Below, one piece after another: positions 45,802 to 54,393 of a stretch of DNA of 64,000 nt. The DNA comes from Schleiferiaceae bacterium. Lineage in GTDB: Bacteria > Bacteroidota > Bacteroidia > Flavobacteriales > Schleiferiaceae. Made by a program: the position numbers and the translations under genes. The notes beneath the pieces are model-generated. The model saw only the letters and a program-made list of their open reading frames with translations. It was not told where the DNA came from and ran no database searches. The stretch covers positions 1 to 64,000 of the forward strand of contig JAGYIN010000005.1 in NCBI GenBank assembly GCA_018402665.1, in the 5' to 3' direction. Numbering within the stretch: position 1 is the first letter of the stretch; every line of letters starts with the position of its first letter.

Positions 45802-46648
45802 ATGCTGGTCTGAGTGTGGACAATAGCCACAATCCCGAGGCAAGTGCTAGGCTTCCCAATGCGGTCCATAAAGTGCCGTTTAAAGCGCTTTCTGTGAGTA
45901 ATTGGCCCTCATTGAGGTAGGCAGTGCCTAAGGCAAATCCATTGTTTATGAAGTGCAGGGCAATCGGGGCCCAAAGTGTACCCGTCCAGTGCTTAATGTA
46001 ACCGAAAATAATCCCCATGAAAAGTATAGGTAGGAGACTTAGGGGTTGCATATGGACCAGTCCAAAGCAAAGCGCGGTAAGAAGAATTGCGCCGTGGTGG
46101 GACCCTCTTTCCGTAAAGAGTCGTTGAAGAACTCCTCTGAAAAAGAATTCTTCGCCAAATGCGGGAGCCGCAACCATAACCAAGCCGTTCAACAGCAGGG
46201 TTGTAATGGTCATATCAGCGAGTAAGCGTTGTAGGGTAAATTCAACTTTCGCTTCCTGCGCTTCTAGTGCATGAACCCAAGGAGCATCAGGAAGCAGAAA
46301 GGAATTGAGCCGGCTGAGCAGGTCTATGACGAAGAACGACCCTATGGCTACTAGAGCGAGTCCTATGAAAAGACGCTGACTCTTTAGTACAGGGGACTGG
46401 AGTCCGAGGAAACTCCAGGGTTTAGTACTTACCCAAAACGCTAAGAAAATGGGGGGGATAAGAAAAAGCCCGATGCTGTTGAAGAATTGGAGCAGACGCA
46501 ATGCGTTTGCATCTGTGCCATTGAGCGCCTCTGTTCCCGTAATAAGTAATCCTACACCCGTAAAGACCGTTGTTGAAATAAGAACGACCATTAGAAAGGC
46601 CATCCCGGTCCTTAAAGGACTCCATAATTCTTTGTTCGCGTGCGACAT
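45800..46648 (-). CDS. CPBP family intramembrane glutamic endopeptidase
   Basis: About 282 residues, seven or eight membrane helices. The Abi/CPBP motifs are present: EEFFFRG (glutamates of the active site), then FGLVHMQPLSLLPILFMGIIFGYI and HFINNG. These proteases cut membrane substrates; bacterial roles are mostly unknown. ATG at 46646-46648 is chosen. The gene diverges from dusB with only 20 bases between the start codons, so each gene's promoter lies partly in the other. Confidence 0.88.
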   Translation of the reverse strand: MSHANKELWSPLRTGMAFLMVVLISTTVFTGVGLLITGTEALNGTDANALRLLQFFNSIGLFLIPPIFLAFWVSTKPWSFLGLQSPVLKSQRLFIGLALVAIGSFFVIDLLSRLNSFLLPDAPWVHALEAQEAKVEFTLQRLLADMTITTLLLNGLVMVAAPAFGEEFFFRGVLQRLFTERGSHHGAILLTALCFGLVHMQPLSLLPILFMGIIFGYIKHWTGTLWAPIALHFINNGFALGTAYLNEGQLLTESALNGTLWTALGSLALASGLWLLSTLRPA

Positions 46649-46663
46649 CGCTTTGTACTTTTG
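46632..46663 (+). promoter_or_regulatory. Promoter of dusB, probably giving a leaderless mRNA
   Basis: TTG at 46632-46634, a 21-base spacer and TACTTTTG at 46656-46663. The -7 box ends five bases before the ATG at 46669, so transcription should begin at or within a base or two of the start codon. Confidence 0.6.
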
Positions 46664-46668
46664 TAGTG

Positions 46669-47712
46669 ATGGTAAAGATAGGAGATATAGAGCTAGGGGA
46701 GTTTCCTCTGTTACTTGCACCCATGGAGGATGTGAGTGATCCCCCGTTTAGGAAGTTGTGTAAAGACCATGGAGCGGACGTGATGTACACGGAATTTATC
46801 TCCTCTGAAGGCCTTATTCGCGATGCTGCAAAGAGCGTGAAAAAATTGGACTTCTACGAATACGAGCGCCCCTTAGGTATTCAGATTTTCGGAAACGAAA
46901 TAGAAAGCATGCGGCAGGCTGCAGCTATTTGTGAGGAGTCCAACCCTGATATTATCGATATCAATTACGGTTGTCCTGTTAAAAACGTGGCGTGTAAAGG
47001 TGCTGGCGCTGGAATTCTTCAAGACATACCAAAGATGGTGAAGATGACGGCGGAAATTGTTAAAGCGGTGAATAAGCCGGTGACGGTAAAAACCCGTCTA
47101 GGCTGGGACGAAAGCACGAAGTATATCGTAGAAGTGGCTGAACGCCTACAAGATGTTGGTATTCAAGCTATAAGTATTCACGGAAGGACGCGTAAGCAGA
47201 TGTATAAAGGTGAGGCGGATTGGTCATTGATCGCTGAAACGAAAAATAATCCCCGTTTGCATATACCTGTTTTTGGAAATGGAGATGTCGATAGTGGCCC
47301 AAAAGCATTAGAGTACCGCAATAAATATGGTGTTGATGGTATAATGATTGGTCGTGCGAGTATAGGGTATCCTTGGATCTTCGACGAAATCAAGCACTAT
47401 TTTGCCCATGGTGTTGAGGCAAAAAAGCCAACCGTACAGGAACGCGTTGCTGCTGCTCGCGCGCATTTTGAAATGAGCTTGAAATGGAAAGAGGAGCGTT
47501 ATGCAATCATGGAAACGCGAAAACACTACACCAACTATTTCAGGGGCTTAAGTCACTTTAAGCCGTACCGTACGAGATTAGTGACCTTAGAGGATCCAAA
47601 CGATGTACTACTTACGTTAGATGAGATTGAGTCTGAATACATCGCGAAGTACGGTAATGATCAAGAAGGCCCGGAATCGGTTTCTACGTTAACCTACAAG
47701 ATGGAACCCTAG
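46669..47712 (+). CDS. dusB: tRNA-dihydrouridine synthase
   Basis: About 347 residues. Flavin-dependent enzyme reducing uridines in the tRNA D-loop. Seen: LAPMEDVSDPPFRKLCKDHGAD, INYGCPVKNVACKGAGAGIL with the catalytic Cys in VACKG, KTRLGWDES, ISIHGRTRKQMYKGEADW, and GNGDVDSGPKALE. Assigned to the DusB group by overall similarity; the exact uridine position is not known. GTG 46666 precedes the ATG, but the ATG is preferred. It overlaps the convergent permease by four bases. Confidence 0.93.
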   Translation: MVKIGDIELGEFPLLLAPMEDVSDPPFRKLCKDHGADVMYTEFISSEGLIRDAAKSVKKLDFYEYERPLGIQIFGNEIESMRQAAAICEESNPDIIDINYGCPVKNVACKGAGAGILQDIPKMVKMTAEIVKAVNKPVTVKTRLGWDESTKYIVEVAERLQDVGIQAISIHGRTRKQMYKGEADWSLIAETKNNPRLHIPVFGNGDVDSGPKALEYRNKYGVDGIMIGRASIGYPWIFDEIKHYFAHGVEAKKPTVQERVAAARAHFEMSLKWKEERYAIMETRKHYTNYFRGLSHFKPYRTRLVTLEDPNDVLLTLDEIESEYIAKYGNDQEGPESVSTLTYKMEP

Positions 47713-48923
47713 GCTTCGTTGATTTGTTGAATCACTTTACCGGTAGACCACATAGATATGGCGGTTCCTATGCTTAAAACGATGGTTGTCGTGAGCAAAT
47801 AATGCTTCCATGAAAGAACAACGGGGTAATACTCCTGAATATATCCAGATCCAAGAGAGACGACACCAACGTATTTTTGAATAAGAATGATTGTCGTTCC
47901 TAGACTTAGACCGACTGCCCATCCTGCGAGTACTATAAGAAGTCCGTTTTTAAAAAAGATGGAGCGAAGCTGCGCATTAGATGTGCCCATGGACCAAAGC
48001 GTGTAGATGTCGCTTTTCTTCTCTAAAGCAATAATTGTTAGGGCTGAAACGATACCAAAACTTGCAAGTACAACCACGAATGCAAGAATACCCAATACCA
48101 CGAGCCTTTCAGAGCGCATGACTTTAAAAAGTGTGGCTTCTTGTTCTAATCGGTCTGCGATGATGGCGCGGTCGCCAAAGTGCATTTCGATGGATTTTCT
48201 CAACGCATTATTATCATCATAGACTTCGAGATAGGAAGGATGTTTGGCGCCGGTAAAGGCTTGAACCCAACCTTTCGGTGCTATGGCTTTATTGACATCA
48301 TAATCTGGCTGCACAGTGTGAATAGAAGTAATAAACACATTTTTTGCTCGTACCGCATCACTCAGATTGAGCGCGGTGGTAGTGGCGTCTATTTTGGGTA
48401 GGTATACGGTAACGATTGGTGGAGGGTTCGCGTTGGAAACGCCGAGATGGTAGGCCACTCCTGCTCCTAAGGCCAACGTATTTTCACCAAGATCGAGGCT
48501 GGGGTCTGCCTGGGTAAGGAGGTGTTCGTTTAAACGGTGCTCCCGAATATATTCATTAGAGACACCCAATACATATGTAATGTGTTGATTCTCGCCTTGA
48601 GCAAGTAAAACGCGTTGCTCGTAAACGGGTTCAAATACTGCCTCTGGATAACGGGCCGCTGCTGTATTGAGGTAAGCAGTATCTTCTGCCGAGAGCACAA
48701 GACTGGTCCCACCTGTAGGGCTGATTTTAAGTGGGGGATTGGCATCTTCGAATTGGTCCGCCACGAGATCCTCAAGACCCGCAAAAGCACTAAGAACTAC
48801 GGTCATCGCTGCCGTACCAAGCGCTAGTCCCACTAAGGCCGTTAAGGACATCAAGCGAATCGCTCCCAACTTGCCTAGAGCAAAGAAGTATTTTCTTGCG
48901 AGGAATGTGGAGAACGACTGCAC
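47709..48923 (-). CDS. LolE/FtsX-like ABC transporter permease
   Basis: 404 residues from a GTG start. One N-terminal membrane helix, a periplasmic MacB-PCD-like domain and three C-terminal helices with the FtsX domain (LVVLGILAFVVVLASFGIVSALTIIALEKKSDIYTLWSMG). This is the lipoprotein-releasing LolC/E class. In diderms the partner ATPase is LolD; the only LolD-like ATPase here lies 44 kb away at 2709. It lies 5 bases after rbfA, an arrangement seen in many Bacteroidota. Confidence 0.9.
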   Translation of the reverse strand: MQSFSTFLARKYFFALGKLGAIRLMSLTALVGLALGTAAMTVVLSAFAGLEDLVADQFEDANPPLKISPTGGTSLVLSAEDTAYLNTAAARYPEAVFEPVYEQRVLLAQGENQHITYVLGVSNEYIREHRLNEHLLTQADPSLDLGENTLALGAGVAYHLGVSNANPPPIVTVYLPKIDATTTALNLSDAVRAKNVFITSIHTVQPDYDVNKAIAPKGWVQAFTGAKHPSYLEVYDDNNALRKSIEMHFGDRAIIADRLEQEATLFKVMRSERLVVLGILAFVVVLASFGIVSALTIIALEKKSDIYTLWSMGTSNAQLRSIFFKNGLLIVLAGWAVGLSLGTTIILIQKYVGVVSLGSGYIQEYYPVVLSWKHYLLTTTIVLSIGTAISMWSTGKVIQQINEA

Positions 48924-48928
48924 AGTTT

Positions 48929-49288
48929 TTATTTGATAGGACTTTCGCCATCGCCGCGCAGCAAGCGTTCGATGTTTTCTTCGTATTCCAAACTGTCGTC
49001 CGTGCGCAGGATGAGTTCGGGAACGACGCGTAATTGGTTGCCTACGCTGTGGCCTAATGCACCACGGAGTTTCGGGTTGTTCAACTGTAAGAAATCTTCC
49101 ACTTCCTTCGTTTTATTCACTGGGAAGATGCTGATATAAATTTTTGCCACGCCTAAATCGGGGCTGACGCGTACTTTAGACACACTCAGTAGGGTGCCGG
49201 AGAAGTGTTCACGGGCCAATTTTTGAAGGATCGTTGCCATCTCCTTCTGAAGAAGTTTGGCAATTTTGAGTTGTCTAGTGCTTTCCAT
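48929..49288 (-). CDS. rbfA: Ribosome-binding factor A
   Basis: 119 residues with the KH-like RbfA fold: RQLKIAKLLQKEMATILQKL, LLSVSKVRVSPDLGVAKIYISIF, and LRVVPELILRTDDSLEYEENI. It assists maturation of the 30S subunit. It is the first gene of the rbfA-permease pair and diverges from the ABC exporter gene. A TAAATTTG element lies just before the ATG. Confidence 0.95.
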   Translation of the reverse strand: MESTRQLKIAKLLQKEMATILQKLAREHFSGTLLSVSKVRVSPDLGVAKIYISIFPVNKTKEVEDFLQLNNPKLRGALGHSVGNQLRVVPELILRTDDSLEYEENIERLLRGDGESPIK

Positions 49289-49295
49289 AATACTG

Positions 49296-49303
49296 CAAAT
49301 TTA
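49296..49303 (-). promoter_or_regulatory. Candidate -7 element of rbfA
   Basis: On the minus strand TAAATTTG (TAnnTTTG) ends seven bases before the rbfA ATG, again suggesting a leaderless or nearly leaderless mRNA. No -33 TTG at the usual distance is seen. Confidence 0.4.
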
Positions 49304-49348
49304 CGCATTGCCACGTAAGCACTACCTTCGTGGGCAAGCAAAAGAAAA

Positions 49349-51151
49349 ATGAATGCATTCCTACGGATATTAAAGACCATGCGCCCCTTTGCGGGGATGC
49401 TTTTATTGGCGTCTTTTTTCAATCTATTGACGGTGATTTTTAGCATCGGATCAGTAGGGGCATTGATTCCTATTTTGAATCTGATTTTCGATACACCAGG
49501 TACAGATCTTACTGGTGCTGCGCAGTGGAAGGTCTCCTTGGCAGAGGCGATACAAGCCTTAAAGGAAAGTCGGGGCGCTTTGTATACCCTACAAACAGTC
49601 GTATTCATCACCTTAGGAATCTTTGTTGCTAAGAACCTATCGCGGTATGCTGCACTTTGGATTTTAGCCCCCGTACGCAATGGTGTTGTCGCGAATTACA
49701 AACAAGCATTGCACGACAAATGGTTGGCCATGAGTTTTCGTCAGCACCAGAAACTTCAGAAAGGCGATCAGTTAACACGGGCAACAGCAGATCTGACTGA
49801 AATAGAATGGACCATGCTCAAAGGCATGGAGGGGCTGGTCCGTGATCCATTAATGATTTTGGGTACACTTATTTTATTGTTCTCCATGAGCCCTCGATTG
49901 ACATTGATGGCCATAGCCATTATTCCCATTTCAGGAGGTTTGATTGCCACTATCGGGAAAAGCTTAAAGAAAAGTGCCCAGGCCGCCCAAAGCCAATTAG
50001 GAAATACCACTTCTGAACTTGAGGAAGCCTTGACCAACTTCCCCATTATACAGAGTTATGTTGCAGAAAATAGAAGAGCAACGCGCTTTGGGCAAAGTGT
50101 GGATTTGTGGCGCAAATTCATGATTAACGTCTATCGAAAGCGCGATTTAAGTTCGCCCATTGCTGAGGTATTGGGCGTAGGTGTATTACTCGCCGTTCTC
50201 TATCTAGGTGGACAGGAAGTGTTGAATGGCAGGTCGTTAACAGGTGGAGAATTGGTCGCTTTTGTCGTACTCTTTTACCAACTCATTCCAGCATTTAAAA
50301 ACCTTACGAATGCCCTTTATGACATTCAAAAAGGCAATGCCAGTGCAGCTCGAATTTTTGAAGTTTTAGATCAAGAAGAAGCTAAAGACGGTAATCTAGA
50401 AGTGGAGTCCAGCCATTGGGAGCAGGGATTGCGCTTTGAGCATGCAACCTTTGCCTACGAGCCGGGAGTGCCTGTGATTAACGGGCTACACCTGAATGTA
50501 TTGCCAGGAAAAACCACTGCATTAGTAGGCCCTTCTGGCGGTGGAAAAAGCACCCTATTGCATTTATTGGCAGGTTTTGATTATCCCCAAACCGGTGCAT
50601 TAAATCTTGCGGACGTTCCATTAAATGCTTTTCAGCGGGCTTCCTATCGCAAGCATACCGGATGGGTGCCACAGCAGCCCTTATTGTTTAACGATACCAT
50701 CGCTGCGAATGTCAGTATGAGTGGAACGCTCGATAAGTCGCGATTAATGCATGCGCTTGAAGCTGCGCATTGTTTGGAATTTGCGCAAGAATATTTGGCT
50801 AAGGAGACATTAATAGGCGAAGGCGGAAACCAATTAAGCGGTGGACAACGCCAACGGTTAAGCATTGCGCGCGCCTTTTATGCGGACCCAAGTTTATTGC
50901 TTTTAGATGAGGCAACTGCCGCATTAGATAACGAGAGCGAAGCTCGCGTTCAAGAGGCATTGATAGCGCTGATGAAAGGGCGTACTACGGTAGTGGTAGC
51001 ACACCGGCTAAGCACCGTTCAGCACGCCGATCAAATCGCATATGTAGAAGCAGGTAGGGTAGTCGAGCTGGGTACGCATTTAGAACTCCTTCAAAAAGCG
51101 GGTAAATACGCGGCATTGGTTAACTTAGGTACATTAAACGCAGAAGCATGA
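49349..51151 (+). CDS. ABC exporter, fused membrane and ATPase domains (MsbA-like)
   Basis: 600 residues: an N-terminal six-helix exporter domain (about 1-330) and a C-terminal nucleotide-binding domain with [36 protein letters not shown] and the switch His in VVAHRLSTVQ. It is a half-transporter that should work as a homodimer. Lipid or lipid A flipping (MsbA) is the usual role for such single-copy genes in Bacteroidota; other exports are possible. It overlaps the epimerase gene by four bases (ATGA). Confidence 0.92.
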   Translation: MNAFLRILKTMRPFAGMLLLASFFNLLTVIFSIGSVGALIPILNLIFDTPGTDLTGAAQWKVSLAEAIQALKESRGALYTLQTVVFITLGIFVAKNLSRYAALWILAPVRNGVVANYKQALHDKWLAMSFRQHQKLQKGDQLTRATADLTEIEWTMLKGMEGLVRDPLMILGTLILLFSMSPRLTLMAIAIIPISGGLIATIGKSLKKSAQAAQSQLGNTTSELEEALTNFPIIQSYVAENRRATRFGQSVDLWRKFMINVYRKRDLSSPIAEVLGVGVLLAVLYLGGQEVLNGRSLTGGELVAFVVLFYQLIPAFKNLTNALYDIQKGNASAARIFEVLDQEEAKDGNLEVESSHWEQGLRFEHATFAYEPGVPVINGLHLNVLPGKTTALVGPSGGGKSTLLHLLAGFDYPQTGALNLADVPLNAFQRASYRKHTGWVPQQPLLFNDTIAANVSMSGTLDKSRLMHALEAAHCLEFAQEYLAKETLIGEGGNQLSGGQRQRLSIARAFYADPSLLLLDEATAALDNESEARVQEALIALMKGRTTVVVAHRLSTVQHADQIAYVEAGRVVELGTHLELLQKAGKYAALVNLGTLNAEA

Positions 51152-51561
51152 GCCACCATTTAGTGCAGATAGAGCATCTAGGTATTGCAGTTAAGGATCT
51201 TGAAGCAGGAAACGCACTGTATACAAAGCTTCTAGGCGTTCCTCCCTACAAAGAGGAAGTGGTAGAGAGCGAAGGCGTTCGTACCAGCTTCTTTAAAGCT
51301 GGACTCAACAAGATTGAACTGCTCGAAGCCACGAATCCGGAAAGTCCCATTGCAAAATTTATAGAAAAGCGCGGCGAAGGCATCCACCATGTTGCCTATG
51401 CAGTAGAAGACATAGCGGCCGAAATGGATCGATTAAAACGGGAAGGTTTTCGCTTGTTGAATGATGCGCCGAAAACAGGAGCCGACAATAAATGGGTCTG
51501 TTTCCTACACCCTAAGGATGCTGGGGGAACGTTAATCGAACTGTGTCAAGAACGCAGTTAA
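51148..51561 (+). CDS. mce: Methylmalonyl-CoA epimerase
   Basis: 137 residues of the vicinal-oxygen-chelate (glyoxalase) fold. Metal ligand regions are IEHLGIAVKDL (His), GEGIHHVAYAVEDI (His) and GGTLIELCQ (Glu). It interconverts (S)- and (R)-methylmalonyl-CoA between propionyl-CoA carboxylase and methylmalonyl-CoA mutase; a PccB-type gene lies at 39939-41480. It overlaps the ABC exporter by four bases and the convergent HAD gene by 30 bases. Confidence 0.93.
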   Translation: MSHHLVQIEHLGIAVKDLEAGNALYTKLLGVPPYKEEVVESEGVRTSFFKAGLNKIELLEATNPESPIAKFIEKRGEGIHHVAYAVEDIAAEMDRLKREGFRLLNDAPKTGADNKWVCFLHPKDAGGTLIELCQERS

Positions 51562-52143
51562 TGTCTTCTTCAAATCACCTTCCTGACAATTAAAAAGCAG
51601 GGTCTGAAATCCCAATGCTGCGGCACTGTCTAAATTTTCTTGGGTATCATCAATGAACAATACTTCAGCAGGTGCTGCATTCATCGCTTGTGCAACCTTC
51701 TCAAAGTACGACGCGTTGGGCTTGCGTTCATGAATTTCATACGAGAGAAAGAGTCCATCAAACGCATTGGTAAAATGGGTCCAAAGAAACGGACCGGAAG
51801 CAGCGGCAATGGCCTCAATGTGTGCTGCATTGGTGTTGCTGACAAGCGCTAAATCATACGATTTTCCTAATTTCTTAAGGAACAAAGTTTCATCTCTTAA
51901 ATTTCCTAGCATACTCATCCAGGCTTGCCGCACACATTGCGCACTCTGTAGAAATTTACATGAGGCGGTGAGTGATTGGAAAAATTCGCGCTGGCTCACT
52001 TCACCCACTTCAAACGCATGGTGCAATTCCATAAAATGCGCTTCAGAGAGCTGCACGCCACAGCGTTCGAACTGTTCTTTCGTATTTTCAGGGAAAACGG
52101 GGATGAAAATATTCCCGAAATCAAACCAAATCTGCTTAATCAT
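51532..52143 (-). CDS. HAD family phosphatase (YihX-like)
   Basis: About 203 residues. The nucleophile motif is FDFGNIF, the DxGN variant of YihX-like HAD-IA enzymes, followed by LVSNTNAAH (motif II), a conserved Lys in ERKPNASYF (motif III) and VLFIDDTQENLDSA (motif IV). YihX is a sugar-phosphate phosphatase, but substrates in this group vary. ATG at 52141-52143 is chosen over an upstream start. Its 3' end overlaps mce by 30 bases. Confidence 0.88.
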   Translation of the reverse strand: MIKQIWFDFGNIFIPVFPENTKEQFERCGVQLSEAHFMELHHAFEVGEVSQREFFQSLTASCKFLQSAQCVRQAWMSMLGNLRDETLFLKKLGKSYDLALVSNTNAAHIEAIAAASGPFLWTHFTNAFDGLFLSYEIHERKPNASYFEKVAQAMNAAPAEVLFIDDTQENLDSAAALGFQTLLFNCQEGDLKKTLTAFLTQFD

Positions 52144-52218
52144 AATTGTCTTTGAGACCTTCTTAGGGTGCAATACTAAGCAAAAGAAAAGGGTCGTAAC
52201 GTGATATATGCTCCGAAA

Positions 52219-53076
52219 TTATTCGTGCAGTACGTGGATGATTCCTTTCTTTATAACCGTGTTGCCGGCCTCATTCGAACCGCAGCGGGCTTCAATGAAA
52301 TAAACTCCAGGGCTTACCGTAGCTCCATTGTGAAGACCATTCCAGGAATCACTGAGGTTCATAGTAGAAAAGACCAATTGTCCCCAGCGCGTATAGACTT
52401 GCCATTCAATCCAGTCGGCATTTGATGTTGCTGGTCGGTACAAATCATTAATGCCGTCGTAGTTAGGACTAAAAAAATTAGGCAGGCTCATGCTCGCACT
52501 ATCAGGGGCTGGCGGCGGTGGAGGTGGCGCTACGAATTCCGCACCATAGATATTATCGAAATATAAAATACGGTCTTCTGGGCGACCAGTGAAGTCGGGG
52601 AAAATTACGATCTGATCGTAAGTGTTTCCAATGTGAGCGCTGAAATCGAATTCAATTTGTTCCCATTCGTTGATCACGGTATTCGAAATCTTTATCTCTC
52701 CTAAGGACCAATTATCAAAACGAACCAATTTGATACCTACATCACTTATGGTCGGCTTGTACACCATGATTCGAAGGATCTTATTAGCATTGGTTATGGT
52801 CCAACTCCCAATATCTGTACCGTGCATGGATTCACATCCTGCGAACGCCTGTCCCGATTGACGTGCTTCAAACTGTGCAACTGTGGAGCTTGGATTGATT
52901 CCCGTCGTATCGGGATTCTGAACGAACTGCAGCGGCGGATTGTAGTCGTTTTCGAAAACGACCCAGTTCCAATTGGCCCCTATGCCGTTTGGTTCAAAGT
53001 CAACAGGCGCATTTTGACCGAACATTCCAAAAGAAAGCCCGAGTGCACTCGCGATAAAGGTTTGCCTCAAGGCCAT
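52219..53076 (-). CDS. Secreted protein with T9SS type B (gliding-associated) C-terminal domain
   Basis: 285 residues: signal peptide (ends near GMFGQ), an N-terminal beta-sandwich that looks like a carbohydrate-binding or glucanase-associated module (NWSLGEIKISNTVINEWEQIEFDFSA in pieces), a Pro-rich linker (eight residues of PPPPPPAP type) and a CHU_C/gliding-motility-associated C-terminal domain (LPNFFSPNYDGINDLYRP, YTRWGQLVFST, WNGLHNGATVSPGVYF), the T9SS type B signal. It is probably a surface-anchored glycan binder. A TACCTTTG element lies at 53093-53100 on this strand, 16 bases before the ATG. Confidence 0.88.
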   Translation of the reverse strand: MALRQTFIASALGLSFGMFGQNAPVDFEPNGIGANWNWVVFENDYNPPLQFVQNPDTTGINPSSTVAQFEARQSGQAFAGCESMHGTDIGSWTITNANKILRIMVYKPTISDVGIKLVRFDNWSLGEIKISNTVINEWEQIEFDFSAHIGNTYDQIVIFPDFTGRPEDRILYFDNIYGAEFVAPPPPPPAPDSASMSLPNFFSPNYDGINDLYRPATSNADWIEWQVYTRWGQLVFSTMNLSDSWNGLHNGATVSPGVYFIEARCGSNEAGNTVIKKGIIHVLHE

Positions 53077-53382
53077 GGAACGTTAATTTTTTCAAAGGTA
53101 CAAGCATTGCCTAGTTTGATATCCGCTCAATGCTAGACAATAGCAGGACAGTGAGTCAATGCTCCAACATAGAAGATATTCGAAAAATTGCGGCTAAAGC
53201 GTACGTATGGTATCCCAATAGAGACGGATGAAACAGTCTGCATAATTTTTAGTGCGTGAAGTAGCAATATTTACTAAGTTTGTCCCGCAAAACGATCTCT
53301 GCAAGTTCATACTTCTTGTGCACGTCTAAGACCATTGTCTTGAAAGCAGTTAAGATTTGCAAACTACTGATAATCAGTACAT
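53077..53382. other. Intergenic region without an identifiable gene
   Basis: About 300 bases between the T9SS type B gene and the tRNA. It holds the candidate -7 box TACCTTTG (minus strand, 53093-53100) and a 7-base inverted repeat AGCATTG/CAATGCT (53103-53109 and 53128-53134). I see no ORF with convincing coding character and no second RNA gene. Confidence 0.6.
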
Positions 53383-53456
53383 GGGCCTATAGCTCAGTTG
53401 GTTAGAGCACCTGACTCATAATCAGGTGGTCCCAGGTTCGAGCCCTGGTGGGCCCA
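53383..53456 (+). tRNA. tRNA with CAU anticodon, probably tRNA-Ile2
   Basis: 74 bases without encoded CCA fold into a full cloverleaf: acceptor GGGCCTA/TGGGCCC with discriminator A, D-loop AGTTGGTTAGA, anticodon stem CCTGA/TCAGG with loop CTCATAA, and TTCGAGC T-loop. The anticodon CAT sits at 53417-53419. Pairs C4-G69 and C5-G68 in the acceptor stem are the features TilS uses in E. coli to pick tRNA-Ile2, in which C34 becomes lysidine and reads AUA. An elongator tRNA-Met is the alternative; initiator is excluded since there is no 1-72 mismatch. Confidence 0.9.
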
Positions 53457-53467
53457 CTGAAAATCAA

Positions 53468-53500
53468 GCACTTACGTTTAAGCACGTAGGTGCTTTTTTA
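53468..53500 (+). terminator. Intrinsic terminator after the tRNA
   Basis: A ten-base stem AGCACTTACG/CGTAGGTGCT (one T-G pair), an 8-base loop and a T run. Confidence 0.9.
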
Positions 53501-53615
53501 ATTTATTAGATCGCTTAAGGCTTTTGTATGATGTCCGGAGCTGAGCGGGTTACGGTTCAGTTGCTTCAAAACAACGAAGGCGATTTCGCGAACAATGATA
53601 TCAGGATTAAGCGCG

Positions 53616-54293
53616 TTATTTGAATTGATCCGCGAAGCGAGACCACAAGCCCGTATCTGGAAGCCCGGCAGTAAATTGCACAGGACTTTCATTGATCGCT
53701 TCAGGAAACTCCAGCTTATAGGCATGCAGGGCGATTTGTTGCTTTAAATAAGGCTGCGCATTTCCGTATTTCTCATCCCCGATTATAGGACAGCCCATAT
53801 GGGCTAATTGCGCTCTGATTTGATGGAACCGCCCTGTTTTTGGCTTGATTTCAAGCAAACAACCAAAGTCGGTGACGGCCAATGTGCGGTAGCTTAACTG
53901 TGCAGGTTTGGCACCTTTCTTTTTACCACTTACAACCAGTGCCTTTTTTTGCTCAACATCGGTCCATAAGTGCTGTTCCAATACTCCCGAAGCAACCTCC
54001 GGTGCCGTACTCGTTATAGCGAGATAAGTCTTTTTGATTTGTCTACTTTCAAACCACTGATTAATGGTTTTAAGTGTACCCGGACGTTTCGCCATAAGCA
54101 AGATCCCGCTTGTCACTCGGTCTAAGCGGTGCGTAATACCTACGAATGGCGTTTTTACTTTTTCACTTAAATGGGCACGCACCAATGCCTCTGCATTATC
54201 GGCCTCGAATTTATTGTGTTCAGAGATGGTACCCGCAGGTTTAGTGATCACAATGATTTGATTGGATTCAAAAAGAATTTCGATAGCGGACAT
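53616..54293 (-). CDS. RluA family pseudouridine synthase
   Basis: 225 residues. The catalytic motif HRLDRVTSG (Asp in HRLDR) and later ITKPAGTISEHN, KTYLAI, LLEIKPKTGRFHQIRAQLAHMGCPIIGDEKYG identify the RluA/RluC/RluD family, which makes pseudouridine in rRNA or tRNA. There is no S4 domain, so it is a short form like RluA/TruC. The exact target is unknown. It lies between a tRNA and the glycan cluster with no operon partner. Confidence 0.92.
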   Translation of the reverse strand: MSAIEILFESNQIIVITKPAGTISEHNKFEADNAEALVRAHLSEKVKTPFVGITHRLDRVTSGILLMAKRPGTLKTINQWFESRQIKKTYLAITSTAPEVASGVLEQHLWTDVEQKKALVVSGKKKGAKPAQLSYRTLAVTDFGCLLEIKPKTGRFHQIRAQLAHMGCPIIGDEKYGNAQPYLKQQIALHAYKLEFPEAINESPVQFTAGLPDTGLWSRFADQFK

Positions 54294-54393
54294 GGAGTTT
54301 TTTCTTAGATAGAGGGTAAAAGTAGTTCAATTTAAGGCTGCCCGTAGCAGCTTCCGGTAGGTTCATGTATTTTAGCACCACATTTGCGTAACC

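Noticed and set aside
53383-53456. Initiator tRNA-Met
   Set aside because: The first acceptor pair is a normal G1-C72, whereas initiator tRNAs have a 1-72 mismatch; the anticodon stem also lacks the three G-C pairs of initiators.
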